From: Serripes groenlandicus
Lineage: Eukaryota; Mollusca; Bivalvia; Cardiida; Cardiidae
Direction of reading: 5' to 3'
DNA length: 64,000 nt
Assembly (NCBI GenBank): GCA_031761405.1
Contig: JASEVX010000011.1
Span: 38,915,700 to 38,979,699 of the forward strand
Shown: positions 1 through 21,342 of the stretch, piece by piece
Position numbering within the stretch: the first letter of the stretch is position 1
Layout of the letters: each line of letters opens with the position of its first letter
Notes under the pieces: generated by a model
The model's input: the letters and a program-made list of their open reading frames with translations, nothing else
What the model was told of the DNA's origin: nothing
The model's database searches: none
Position numbers and translations under genes: made by a program

Positions 1-545
1 ACTAGTAAATATAAAGTTGATTTTCGTAAACTCTAAAGCGGACCAATTCAGCTTGAGGATTGGAATCAAATCATACATAATGAAGCAAACTTATTTCGAA
101 GTTGAAACACAGCATGCAGTACTAATTTGACCAAATACTATGCTACTGAGAACAAATAGAAGCGAGTACCATATACACACGTGTAATGTTATATTCAAGG
201 GATGTCCAATACTATCTATTTCAATCTTTCAATTTCTCTATTATATTAAATCATATATGTATTTTCTTCATTGTTGTCATGCAAACTGAAAAACGTTTGG
301 GGTTTTGAAACAGCTATCAAATAAAACATGTAGGGGTGATCAAGATATTGTCCATGCCAATACACAATGCATGCTATTACTGTATGTATTTAGCTCACAC
401 TTTTCAGATTACGCAAAACGTTACAAATGTCCACTTTATTCTTGAACAACCCTTGTGCAATTTATGAAAAACCTAACGTTACAAGTGCAATGTGATAAAA
501 GTTGAAATGTAGTAAAAAACTGCGCCAAGTCAAAACAAGCCAAAT
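1..545. other. Intergenic, no feature recognised
   Basis: AT-rich sequence with no open frame, splice-flanked exon or recognisable repeat that I can support. It ends at the left tip of a family A foldback element. Confidence 0.5.
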
Positions 546-806
546 GAGCCGTCCCGCGAGAAAACCAACATTATGGCCTCTGCGTAATGTATCGACCCAG
601 ATCAGCCTGCGCAGTCCGCGCAGACTGATCCAGGCCGACACATTCCGTCTCAGGGGGATAGAGATAAAGAGTAATGATTCATGAAACAGAAAATCCACAA
701 GAGGCGAAAAGTGTATGACCGGGTTAGCCAGCGCGGCATGTTTAGGCTGATCAGGGTCGATACTTTACGCAGAGTCCAGACTGTTGGTTTTCTCGCGAGA
801 CGGCTC
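546..806. mobile_element. Family A foldback MITE
   Basis: The left tip GAGCCGTCCCGCGAGAAAAC is matched by its inverted copy ending GGCTC at 806. The interior carries the family's second imperfect inverted pair (gcgcagtccgcgcagactg and its partner). No clear target duplication is visible. Short open frames in the element arise from the inverted repeats and are not genes. Confidence 0.85.
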
Positions 807-956
807 ATACGAGTCATCGCATTACGATATATATTACGGACATGAAGACTTGCATAGGTTATTGTCCTTTGTACTTGAGTATAGGTTACAATACACCAAA
901 TACATTCTTTCTTTCTTTCCATGTAAATCGAAAGTGTGTGAAGTTGGCAGAGCATT

Positions 957-1520
957 AGACGTTAGACATTAGACATTCAAGAAAAATATTCGAATGTCTA
1001 ATTAGACATTAGACATTCGATTAGACATTCGCAAATTACAAGATCTATAACCCAAATTCGTCGGAGGTCATTGTACATTCAAAAAACGAATGTCTTATTG
1101 GTCAGTTAGACATTAGACATTCGATTAGACATTCGCAAATTACAAGATCTATAACCCAAATTCGTCGGAGGTCATTGTACATTCAAAAAACGAATGTCTA
1201 ATTGGTCAGTTAGACATTAGACATTCGATTAGACATTCGCAAATTACAAGATCTATAACCCAAATTCGTCGGAGGTCATTGTACATTCAAAAAACGAATG
1301 TCTAATTGGTCAGTTAGACATTAGACATTCGATTAGACATTCGCAAATTACAAGATCTATAACCCAAATTCGTCGAGTTATCAATATATTCAAGTTATTA
1401 ATTGACCAAAAAGACATTCGTGTTTTGCATGTATAGCGAACTCCGACGAATTTGGTACCTAAATCCCTTAATTTTCGAATGTTTAATCGAATGTCTAATG
1501 TCTAACTGACCAATTAGACG
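957..1520. repeat. Foldback element with internal 104-bp tandem array
   Basis: Units containing 'aaaaaacgaatgtc' start at 1081, 1185 and 1289, a period of exactly 104 bp, with about four units in all. The outer parts are inverted relative to each other: 'ttagacattagacattcg' on the left against 'cgaatgtctaatgtctaac' on the right (1484-1507). A palindromic element therefore appears to have expanded internally. Confidence 0.85.
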
Positions 1521-1652
1521 GGGAAGACAATGATCAACTCAATCATTTACAGTACATCCAATACACATCTGCAATGAATTTAAACTCAATGTCATATATT
1601 TAATGCACTGTTGAAGATATACACTCATTTCTACGCAAACAACGTTATTTAT

Positions 1653-1709
1653 GGACTATTTGGCTCTAGATCAGCATGACCGCGGGTGTATTTGGCGTAG
1701 TTCGACCTA
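1653..1709 (+). repeat. 57-bp segment duplicated at 57112-57168
   Basis: This segment matches 57112-57168 at 51 of 57 positions. In one shared frame both read D-Y-x-A-x-D-Q-H-D-x-G-C-I-W-R-x-x-T. Similarity stops abruptly on both sides. It may be a paralogous exon fragment or a piece of an unrecognised repeat. Confidence 0.5.
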
Positions 1710-1798
1710 TATTATCTTTGTTCACGGACACACAAGCCTTGCATCAGTGGCAAGAATTGCGGACTGTTGGAATACTTGGTGTCTTTTATCTTATTCAG

Positions 1799-1942
1799 AC
1801 TGATATTAAACCGGAGCAGACAGGAAGACCGGTGTTATTATTTATAATAGTGTTGGTAATACTGCTTGGACTTACTGCCCTAGCTCTCGGGCTTCATTAT
1901 GGTGTAGGCTTCAACGATGAGGATACAGCGATCAATGTATGA
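1799..1942 (+). CDS. Probable terminal exon of an unidentified single-pass membrane protein
   Basis: A polypyrimidine tract and CAG (gtcttttatcttattcag) precede 47 codons ending in TGA at 1940-1942. The peptide begins TDIKPEQTGRP. It then has a hydrophobic segment of about 25 residues (VLLFIIVLVILLGLTALALG) and a short acidic end with N-D-E-D-T. This suits the C-terminus of a type I membrane protein with a very short cytoplasmic tail. The frame stays open upstream to an ATG at 1676, but the strong acceptor suggests that part is intron. No family is recognised, and upstream exons would lie before this window or are unresolved within 1-1650. A chance hydrophobic open frame cannot be excluded. 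Confidence 0.4.
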   Translation, partial: TDIKPEQTGRPVLLFIIVLVILLGLTALALGLHYGVGFNDEDTAINV

Positions 1943-2374
1943 AATAATCATATTTTATTTATGAAAAAGGGGCAATGATCCCTACTACCCAATATAACAC
2001 ATTTTTATACAAAGTCAAATATCGGACTAATGATCAAAGAAAGTAAAAAGAGTAAACAAAATATTAAAATGGTTTTAAAAAAGTACTGTCGTTATTGGGG
2101 TTTATTGAACAAGTCACATGAGAACCGTCTTTCGGGATTTTGAGACATTTGTACGACCTGGATTGTGATCTGTTATGTTCGGAAACTGGATGATCATCCT
2201 GAAATCCTTTGGTTATTGAACAAAGACGTTCTATAGTGCATGTGATTAGCTCGTGAATGCTATTAATTAATTTAAACAAAATCGAAGGCATTTCGAAACA
2301 TTTTCGGTTTCAAACTGAACTACCCCGAACTCACGCTGTGGTGGAATACTGCATTACTTGTTTATGTGTATAGT

Positions 2375-2535
2375 TTGTTTTATTGGGTTTTCTTTTACGC
2401 CGCTTTCAACATTATTTTAGTTATATCACGGCAACAGCTCACTTATTCTTGATCCATTGGTGAATGTGCCTTGCTCAAGGGCACTCCACCATGACCGTAG
2501 AGACCGACGCTAACCACACGGCCACAGAGGATTCC
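2375..2535 (-). mobile_element. S3 SINE, reverse orientation, partial
   Basis: Reads as the complement of the SINE 3' region: 'ttacgccgctttcaac', 'ttatatcacggcaacag' and 'tgccttgctcaagggcactccaccatg'. The tRNA-like head is degraded. Confidence 0.7.
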
Positions 2536-2963
2536 TCTTTATGTGTATAGACCATTCCTTTAAAATATCATTCTATCGCATGCATGATTTGTTTTGATCT
2601 CATTAAAACTAAATCATAGAGACTTTGGAACCAGTGTAGATCAAGAAATTATCATCTGGCAGAAATGATCTTTTGGCTCTAACCCGCTCGGCATTTATAT
2701 TCCACGAAACCCCTGACAGTCATAGTATATATAGATAAGCTTGGATTGATGCGCCAGCTGCTCTCTGCGTAGGCTTCACAAAAGTCGTTGTCCTCGAGAA
2801 AAGTACAAAATCTGCCGAATGTAATGCTATTTTAAGAATCCGCATTGGTAGAGTAATCATCGTGAAGGGTTTTGGACAAGGCATCCCGTGTTCGGGTCTG
2901 TATTGCACATTTCCTAAGCGTGTATTGGTTTGTCACGACGCAGTGATCACGTATACAGTATTT

Positions 2964-3224
2964 GAGCCGTCCCGCGAGAAAACCAGCATGGCGGACTCTG
3001 CGCAAAGTATTGACCCGGACCAGCCTTAGCATGCCGTGCAGGCTTACCCGGATAGACAATTTTCGCCTCAAGTGGATTTTTTGTTTCAAGAATCATTACT
3101 CTATACCTCTATCCCCCTGAGACGGAATGTGTCGACCCGAATCAGTCTGCGCGGACTGCGCATGGTGATCTGGGTCGATACATTACGCAGAGGCCATAAT
3201 GTTGGTTTTCTCGCGGGACGGTTC
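2964..3224. mobile_element. Family A foldback MITE with ATTT duplication
   Basis: Full length at 261 bp. Terminal inverted repeats start GAGCCGTCCCGCGAGAAAAC and end in the complement. The flanks are ATTT at 2960-2963 and ATTT at 3225-3228, which gives a clean 4-bp target duplication. Confidence 0.9.
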
Positions 3225-4011
3225 ATTTGTCATTTATTTAAATGAAATTAGACCTCTGTTGAATACGGCATAAAACCGAATTAAATGTTATGTACATGTT
3301 TACATTTCAGATTCAAGAAACGTATACTAGTAACAGGACGATGTAAAAGAATTAACCCCATCTAAAGATAGAATGAGCGGGGCTCTACGAAAGACAATTT
3401 CTGTGTTTTTAACGCATGTGTAGTAAACGATTTGTCTGTACATCCATGTTATTATTATTATTATTATTATTATACCACATTTATATAGGACTGTTATCTT
3501 AAAATACACATTAAGGCTTGTGTTTATAGTGACATTTAGTTCCCATATACCTCAATAAAAAGGTGTGTCTTCAGGGCTCTTTTAAAAGAAGCAAACGTGT
3601 CACAGTCCCTTATTCCTGCTGGATATTGTAACTGCAATAAATGTATACCTTATCGTGTAAAACGTTTCCTTGTAGCCTCTTGCTCCGTTCTTCGACTAGT
3701 GCAGATCCAGATAAGACTGCGCGGAAAAGCAAGCACATTTGGATCCAAATGAGTCTCACTTGACACAAGGTTACCGTACTCAAGTCATCGCTGATGTTTC
3801 CATAACAGATCAGAAGTTGGTATCAGACTGCTTAATCTAAGACATATTGTGTCATTAGGAAATTATATTTAAAAAAGAATTTGTTAAATTGTTTGAATCA
3901 ATACATAGTTTCCACTACTACAATGATTATCTCCCTTGTCTACCGTGTTGATAGGCAAATATGATGAGCATTAATTAATGATTGATTCTTATCTTTGAAC
4001 TATGGATTCCT
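3225..4011. other. Intergenic, no gene seen
   Basis: Contains an (ATT)n run at about 3448-3472 and a short family G-like piece near 3700 ('gcagatccagataagactg'). Nothing else is supported. Confidence 0.5.
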
Positions 4012-4395
4012 GCCCTGTGTTCCATAGTCACAAAACTCAAAACCAGCCCTGTGTTCCATAGTCACCAAACCCAAACCTGTTTTGCGAAACCTATATAGGT
4101 TTCGTCGATAATCCGTGCATTAGTCGGTAAACCAAACCTGTTTGACGGGAGTACATGCATAATACAGGTAGGTTTCGTTCCGCTCCATAGACAAAACGTG
4201 TTTACGTTGTGTTTACTATGGAACACAGGGCTGTTTTGCGAAACCTATATAGGTTTTGTCGATATACCGTTCCTTAGTCGGTTAACCAAACATGTTCTAC
4301 ATGTTTTCCATTCATAAAACAGGTAGGTTTCGTTCCGTTTGATAGGCATAGCTTAAACTGTTTATGTTGTGTTTACTATGGAACACAAGGCAGGT
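4012..4395. repeat. Foldback repeat with duplicated ~155-bp unit
   Basis: 'cctgtgttccatagtcac' occurs twice at the left (about 4014 and 4047). Its complement 'actatggaacacag' or close variants occurs near 4215 and 4377. The core 'gttttgcgaaacctatatag' occurs near 4079 and 4233. This is an inverted-repeat element with an internal tandem duplication. Confidence 0.75.
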
Positions 4396-4732
4396 TATAT
4401 GTAACAACAGCAATGTTTTTATTTCAGATCAAGGAACTATATTTCCATGTATCCGTCAAGTGAATATAAAATAATAAAACTACATACATTCATTATTTCA
4501 TTTTATAAACATGTGATTGTAATTTTAGCAAACATAAAAAAATAAATGTGTATAACTTATTTGAGAACTACTTTGTCTGTGTAGTACATGCACTATTTAT
4601 AGAAATCGGGTTGCTACATTGGGGGGAAATATATATTTTTCTATAATATTTCCAAACATTTATTTTTGTTAGTATGCCATTTGACTTTGTTTAATATGTT
4701 TATGGTATGTTGGGCAATTTCCCGAATAAAAT

Positions 4733-4745
4733 CTATATATCTATC

Positions 4746-4776
<31 letters not shown>

Positions 4777-4805
4777 CTATCTATCTTATATCTATCTATC
4801 TATGT
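4733..4805. repeat. (TATC)n microsatellite
   Basis: Near-continuous tatc/tcta repeats with a few single-base interruptions. Confidence 0.95.
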
Positions 4806-4996
4806 TAAATGTAAAATGATTGATTCCTCGGGATTTATTCGGTGAAATCAAGACTAACAGGTTGATTTCGATTTCTTACATGGCAATCTAGCAATAAATC
4901 AATCAAGCGAGAAAAAGACTGATAACTGTAAGGGAAATAACCTGTACATTATCTATAATATAATTCACTGAATTACGTCCCTTAAAGTGGTGTATT

Positions 4997-5004
4997 TATA
5001 TAAT
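4997..5004 (+). promoter_or_regulatory. Possible TATA box of the plus-strand membrane protein gene
   Basis: TATATAAT lies about 290 bp upstream of the proposed start codon at 5290. It is the only good TATA-like match close upstream, but such matches are common in AT-rich DNA. Confidence 0.15.
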
Positions 5005-5289
5005 GTTGTGAGAATCGATGAACCATCTATCTACACAAGCAGGCCGAAATTTACACCCGGAAATTTTAGTATATGCCAAATTGTTTTTATAAATACATCA
5101 CTTAGTTGACCGTGAAGTTATCCTGTACTTTTGTGTCAGTACACTTTGAATAACAATACGTTTACGGGACAAACTTTCACTTTTAAAAGTTAGGCGTAGA
5201 AAACATCTTACTTCGCACGAGGTTTTTTATGTATAGAATGGTTTCGGTTGAGTTTGACACTTGAACTTATATACGAGTGGTAAAATAGG

Positions 5290-16191
<10,902 letters not shown>

Positions 16192-16529
16192 TAAACATCA
16201 CTTCAAAGCAGTCATGAACTAAGTATTATATTTATATACCATGTACACATTTGCTTTGCGTCTTACCAATATGAAATGTATAAGCATCAAATACAATCCT
16301 TTATTATCTTTGTCTATTTATATTTTATTGACTTACTTCAAACAGATATGGGTCCAAGTTGACCACATAAACTTGTATGATTGGATCAGATAATCTGTTC
16401 ACGTTGCAAAGCTGTCATCGTAGACATTATGTTATGCTACTGTATTGTATATGAACCCGTACCCGTCTGTACGCAACAGTAAACAACAGTTGTGTATTGT
16501 GCGACTTTTTACTTCTATTTTCAATCTTT

Positions 16530-16732
16530 AGCAGACGACATTGAAAAACATATATTCAAGTTATCTCAAGAAAATCTCTAGAAATGAAGGTATAATTACT
16601 GAAAAAAAAGGAAAATGTTGTGGCAAAAGGGGAAATTGCCCGTTTTGAGCAATTTCTTCTTTTATCACAATGTTTTCAAGAGTCGTCTGCTGCAGATGCA
16701 ACCAAATGCGTATTTAGGTGGGAAAGGGTTAA
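16530..16732. mobile_element. Family B MITE, left tip eroded
   Basis: 'tttagcagacgacattgaaa' on the left. 'gtcgtctgctgcagatgc' and 'gggaaagggTTAA' on the right. Central hairpin 'attgcccgttttgagcaatt'. Confidence 0.8.
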
Positions 16733-16739
16733 TGTTAGC

Positions 16740-16860
16740 CATGCAGTCTAATCTTGATCTACATCAGCTTATGTATATTCTTCTTAGACAGAGCAGATAA
16801 TACATACACAGGCTTATCACTGTTGAGAAATGCAAATTTGTATTTTATTCTAACTGACAT
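16740..16860. repeat. Family G dispersed repeat
   Basis: 'atcttgatctacatcagctt' and 'gacagagcagataatacata', followed by 'caggcttatcactgttgaga'. Confidence 0.5.
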
Positions 16861-16919
16861 GCTCATTTAGTAATTCTATGTTATCATGTAATGTGAACAA
16901 TTCATATACTTGTGTTTCT

Positions 16920-17040
16920 TGACTTTATCCTACCTGTACCCCACACAGGAGTACTCCCAGGCAAATAACTTCCTTTCCATATGAACTAGTCAGCCGAATG
17001 ACGTAATTCACAGTGACTTTTGTCAACCATTGAATATAAC
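16920..17040 (-). mobile_element. S2 SINE fragment, reverse
   Basis: 'acacaggagtactcccaggc', 'gtcagccgaatgacgtaatt' and 'gtgacttttgtcaaccattg' match the complement of the S2 body. Confidence 0.55.
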
Positions 17041-18060
17041 AGAATGAATGGACGAGTCGCTGGTTTATACAACAGTATTCTCTTTAATCATAAGGTTTAA
17101 TTGATGAAAAGGGTTTCTTCTTTCATTTAATCTGATCATTTGTATTATCTTGGTACTAGTTGAAATCCTGATAATTGTTTCTTGATCGGTAACGACATTG
17201 AACATTAATCAAGGCGTCGAGAGTTCGAACCCCAAAACGGCCATTCAGTCGTAGCGTCAATCGGCTTCTACCGTTGCTGTTTAATGTTGTTGTTTACCCT
17301 CGCACTCGGCAATGCTACCATTTGGCGAGCACAGTTTGGGCTAAATAGTATATGTTCAATAGATGACAGTTGCTTGTGAAGATTGTTGCGTTGAGTAGTT
17401 GTGAGTAAAAGCTAGGACATTGTGAAGTTACCTCTGTGGTATAACTGCCATACGGTTGTCAGCATCATTAATATTTAGGATATTTGCATTATCGAAATCA
17501 TTAATCAATACTTTTGTTTTATCCTGACTGTATTCGTAGTATTATTGTTAATGAATTGTATTTCTTTATACACCATGTTACATGTATATATAACAAAGTA
17601 CAAGAGCCGCGTGTTGTGAGTTTGGGTCTTCATGCGGCTGCGTACAGTGAGGACTCGGGTGAGTCTGTGCAAAAGTCACAGTATTACCCGAGCTATCTAA
17701 AACCGTCTACACATACTATACGCTTTGATGTAACTTTTGATAAGGGAACTAGATGTGTAGCTCGTCTAGTTATCGCTAACTTATCAATGAATGATTCAAA
17801 ACAGGAGAGTAAATAAGACCCAAAGTCGCAAGACGCGGCTCATATATGTATGATATGCAGTATTAATAAACAATCTGATATTTTATTCGACGTTTAGTTT
17901 AATTTTCATTTGTGTTCATATCGACTTAAATGCGAGTTATTTCATTTATCATCAATCTGAATGCATTTTCGCTCATATAAACCTTATCAGTACTAACGTG
18001 TAGGGTGTAGATCTATCTAGTATTCACAGCGACAGTGAATTGGTTAAAAAAAGTACTACC
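17041..18060. other. Intergenic, no gene seen
   Basis: A tRNA-like B-box piece, 'gagagttcgaaccccaaaac', near 17220 suggests another degraded SINE. 17620-17700 resembles 55965-56030 ('gcgtacagtgaggactcggg'). The 100-codon frame at 17514-17816 runs through this repeat and is not supported as a gene. Confidence 0.45.
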
Positions 18061-18079
18061 AAAACCACTGTACTGATTA

Positions 18080-19090
18080 CAGGCCGAGAGTTGGCAAAAA
18101 GTGTTTCAGTTTTACTAGTATTCACGACACAGGCTGTTGATTGAAAATGTATTCTTGTACTAGCGCCGACTGTGTGGGGATTTAATAAGTACTCACACAG
18201 AAAGTGTGTCAGTTTACCCAGTATTCACGCCGATAGGCTATGGATTGAAGATGTACTCTAGTACTCACGCAGAAAGTGTGTCAGTTTAACAAGTATTCAC
18301 GCCGATAGGCTATTGATTGAAGATGTACTCTAGTACTCACGCAGAAAGTGTGTCAGTTTAACAAGTATTCACGCCGATAGGCTATTGATTGAAGATGTAC
18401 TCTAGTACTCACGCAGAAAGTGTGTCAGTTTAACAAGTATTCACGCTAATAGGCTATTGATTGAAAATGTACTCTAGTACTCACGCAGAAAGTGTGTCAG
18501 TTTAACAAGTATTCACGCTAATAGGCTATTGATTGAAAATGTACGCTAGTACTCACGCAGAAAGTGTGTCAGTTTTATTAGTATTCACGACACAGGCTGT
18601 TGATTGAAAATGTATTCTTGTACTAGCGCCGACTGTGTGGTGATTTAATAAGTACTCACACAGAAATGTGTCAGTTTACCCAGTATTCACGCCGATAGGC
18701 TATTGATTGAAGATGTACTCTAGTACTCACGCCGAAAGTGGGTTGATTTAACAAGTATTTTCACTGAAAGAGTGTCAGTTTAACCATTAGTCACGACGAC
18801 AGGCTACTGATTGAAAATGTACTCTTGTTCCAACGCCGACAGTAGGTTGATTTAACAAGTACTCACATTGAAAGAGTGTCAGTTTAACCATTAGTCATGA
18901 CGACAGGCTACTGATTGAAAATGTACTCTTGTTCCAACGCCGACAGTGGGTTGATTTAACAAGTACTCACATTGAAAGAGTGTCAGTTTAACCAGTATTT
19001 ACGATAATTTGTTGATCTCAGAAGTACTCATGGCTAAAGTGACGTAAGTCGTGATTTAACATGTAATCACGCCACCAATATGTTGGTTTA
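18080..19090. repeat. 72-bp satellite array
   Basis: 'gtactcacgcagaaagtgtg' recurs at about 18261, 18333, 18405, 18477 and 18549, with a period of 72 bp. Diverged units continue on both sides. A variant block with 'cgacacaggctgttgattg' occurs at 18123 and 18586, and a third variant, 'cattagtcacgacgacaggc', occurs near 18785. Confidence 0.9.
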
Positions 19091-19099
19091 ATAAGTACT

Positions 19100-20450
19100 C
19101 GAACTGTTGACTAAACTAGTTGGCTGTTCAGTTATAGAGGCATTTGCATATAAAACAGTACCACAATTAGTATGAATCGATCATTTTATTCAACCGCTTT
19201 AAAGCTGACAAACAATAATCATGTGCTCAATCAATAAATTAAAACAAACCATGTAAAGCGAAAGTGGGTCTTGTTGTCTGTTCGGTTGACACACACTAAG
19301 AATGGTGTACACATCCAAATAATCACACTAGAGATTGTAACTGCTGTTCTTAATGCATTCTTGTCCGAGATGTCTGGTACCGTGTCTAAGCATAATAATG
19401 TGATACAACACATTGAGAAAACAACACCCAATCTAGCTTGATACGGTTCCAATAAATACCCGATCGATTAAAATCAAATATTAATATTAAACAGTACAGT
19501 GCCATTCCATTGTCTGAAATCAAAAACCAGCGTAAATGAACTACACTACAGAAACACCAAATGTCGGTCATACTGGACTAGCATAACTCCAGATAAATAT
19601 TAGAGTCCGGAGTGTGCAGTATTTGATCTTGGTTATGGTAATATAGTCAACGCACGGGGACGTGATTTAGATGATTTAAACGTGCACCAACCTAAAATCA
19701 GGTTCATTCGGGTTTAATGTAGTGATGGGTTCCAGGCATGAAGACCAGACATTACAACTGATGCGCTGGTGCCAGTTCTGGTAATTCGTCAATGAAACGC
19801 GCCTTAGCATGAGTGTAATACTGTTGAAAGCGGCGTAAAACACTATACAAACAAACAAATAAACAAACAAAAGCAGGTCGGCGTAACACAATATACCATG
19901 TTACGTCTCAAACACGTGTACAACCAAGCGGTACACTGAAATCAACCGTATTGAAGGAGTAGACGTTAAAGAGACTGTATAGCGATTTGGCGTCTAAACT
20001 AAAGATGCTCAATGGAAGAATAGTTGCAAAAACGGTTGACGTAGCAAAGAGCGGTATTTTAACAAGAGAATGTTTCAAAATAATTTAATGATTCTTTTAC
20101 AGATTTCCAGTTCCAATTATTTCAAAAAATACCTGGTCAACCCAGTATTCTGATTTTTCACATTTTCTGCTTCAAATTCTTTAACGAATTACCCGTCGGG
20201 TGAACCAAGTTTTCTGATTGTTCACATTTTTAGCTCTACAAAATTAATTTTTCCATACACATACTGCCAAACAAAATGATACCAGTTTGCTTAGTGTGAC
20301 ATGGATTTATATATTAAAATTTGAAATATTGTTTGTTGATTGAAAATGGTGAAATTCACACCCAAAATGCAAGACAGTTCCCTTAGTTAACTCTTGATTC
20401 CAAAAAAGACACAGCTTTACCTCGTTGCAATTTTAGGTAAAGCGTTTTTG
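19100..20450. other. Intergenic, SINE tail and short repeats only
   Basis: A SINE 3' end 'gttgaaagcggcgtaaaaca' with an (AAAC)n-type tail lies at 19800-19875. No supported gene was found. Confidence 0.5.
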
Positions 20451-20458
20451 GAATAACC

Positions 20459-20884
20459 TCATAGCCGAATTCCTGAAACGAGATTTTCCTTACCATCTTC
20501 AATAAGCAGCGCCTTTCTTTCGAAGTACAGCATGATAAATAGTTTGTTCTTCTCACTATCTAATGTGTGGCAAGCAAAGCAAATCCGTGTGAAATATGTC
20601 GATACGAGCCACTTCACATAGACGTATAGTGCTTGCATAATAAATAAATGTATAGAAGGATACGACCAAGCCCCATTGATGCTATCAAAGTTGGCACCAC
20701 GTTGACATTCGTTAAAGTTAAAGCAATTCTCGACGGTATTGATCTGATCCTGATATAAACGTAAACGTATTTCATCAAATCTAGACAGTTTGTTATGTAT
20801 AACCATTCGTTTGTTCATAACAAAAAAAAATAACGCTTTGCTGAGACTATTTGGACGATCATGATGGTATAATAAATCAATCAT
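20459..20884 (-). CDS. Open frame of 141 codons, hypothetical
   Basis: An uninterrupted frame with mixed composition, from M-I-D-L-L-Y-H-H-D-R to G-I-R-L-stop. It has no low-complexity sequence, no repeat overlap and no recognised motif. It lies about 460 bp beyond the stop of the receptor gene on the same strand, so it could instead be 3' UTR. It is longer than most chance frames here, but nothing else supports it. Confidence 0.18.
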   Translation of the reverse strand: MIDLLYHHDRPNSLSKALFFFVMNKRMVIHNKLSRFDEIRLRLYQDQINTVENCFNFNECQRGANFDSINGAWSYPSIHLFIMQALYVYVKWLVSTYFTRICFACHTLDSEKNKLFIMLYFERKALLIEDGKENLVSGIRL

Positions 20885-21044
20885 TGGCCATTGAAACCAG
20901 TTATGAATATAATTAATAAATTAAACTCCTTAATCATATATATCAATTAAATCCGATTTGTTCTTTCTTCATATTGTTCTATGTGTATATATATTTCTAT
21001 CGTTTTTGTATATCTAATTATATAATAATTATATATCGTTTTAT

Positions 21045-21262
21045 AGCGAAATCCGCAGTTGTTTAGTGGTATAGCGTTGGGGATTTGAAAACGGGCATCC
21101 CGGTTTCGATCCCCAGTCGCAACACGACAGTCATGGTGAAGTGCACTTCGACAAGGCATATTTCTAGCACTGATTTGATTACCCAGGGATAACGAATAAG
21201 GGAATTATCGCCGTTATATAACTGAAATTATGTTGAAAGCTGCGTAAAACCCATTTTTTTTT
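21045..21262 (+). mobile_element. S3 SINE, near full length
   Basis: tRNA-like head with A box 'tagtggtatagcg' and B box 'ggtttcgatcccc'. Body 'catggtgaagtgcacttcga', tail 'atgttgaaagctgcgtaaaa'. It sits just downstream of the receptor stop codon, probably in or near its 3' UTR. Confidence 0.85.
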
Positions 21263-21342
21263 TATAAAAAAAGACTTTGTATAAAGGTCAGGATCAGGTT
21301 AATAGCATTGAGTAGTGCCAAGCCGCAGATGGTTATATGACA

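Noticed and set aside
21045..21125. Possible tRNA gene
   Set aside because: A and B boxes are present, but the sequence continues into a SINE body and tail and the acceptor stem does not close.
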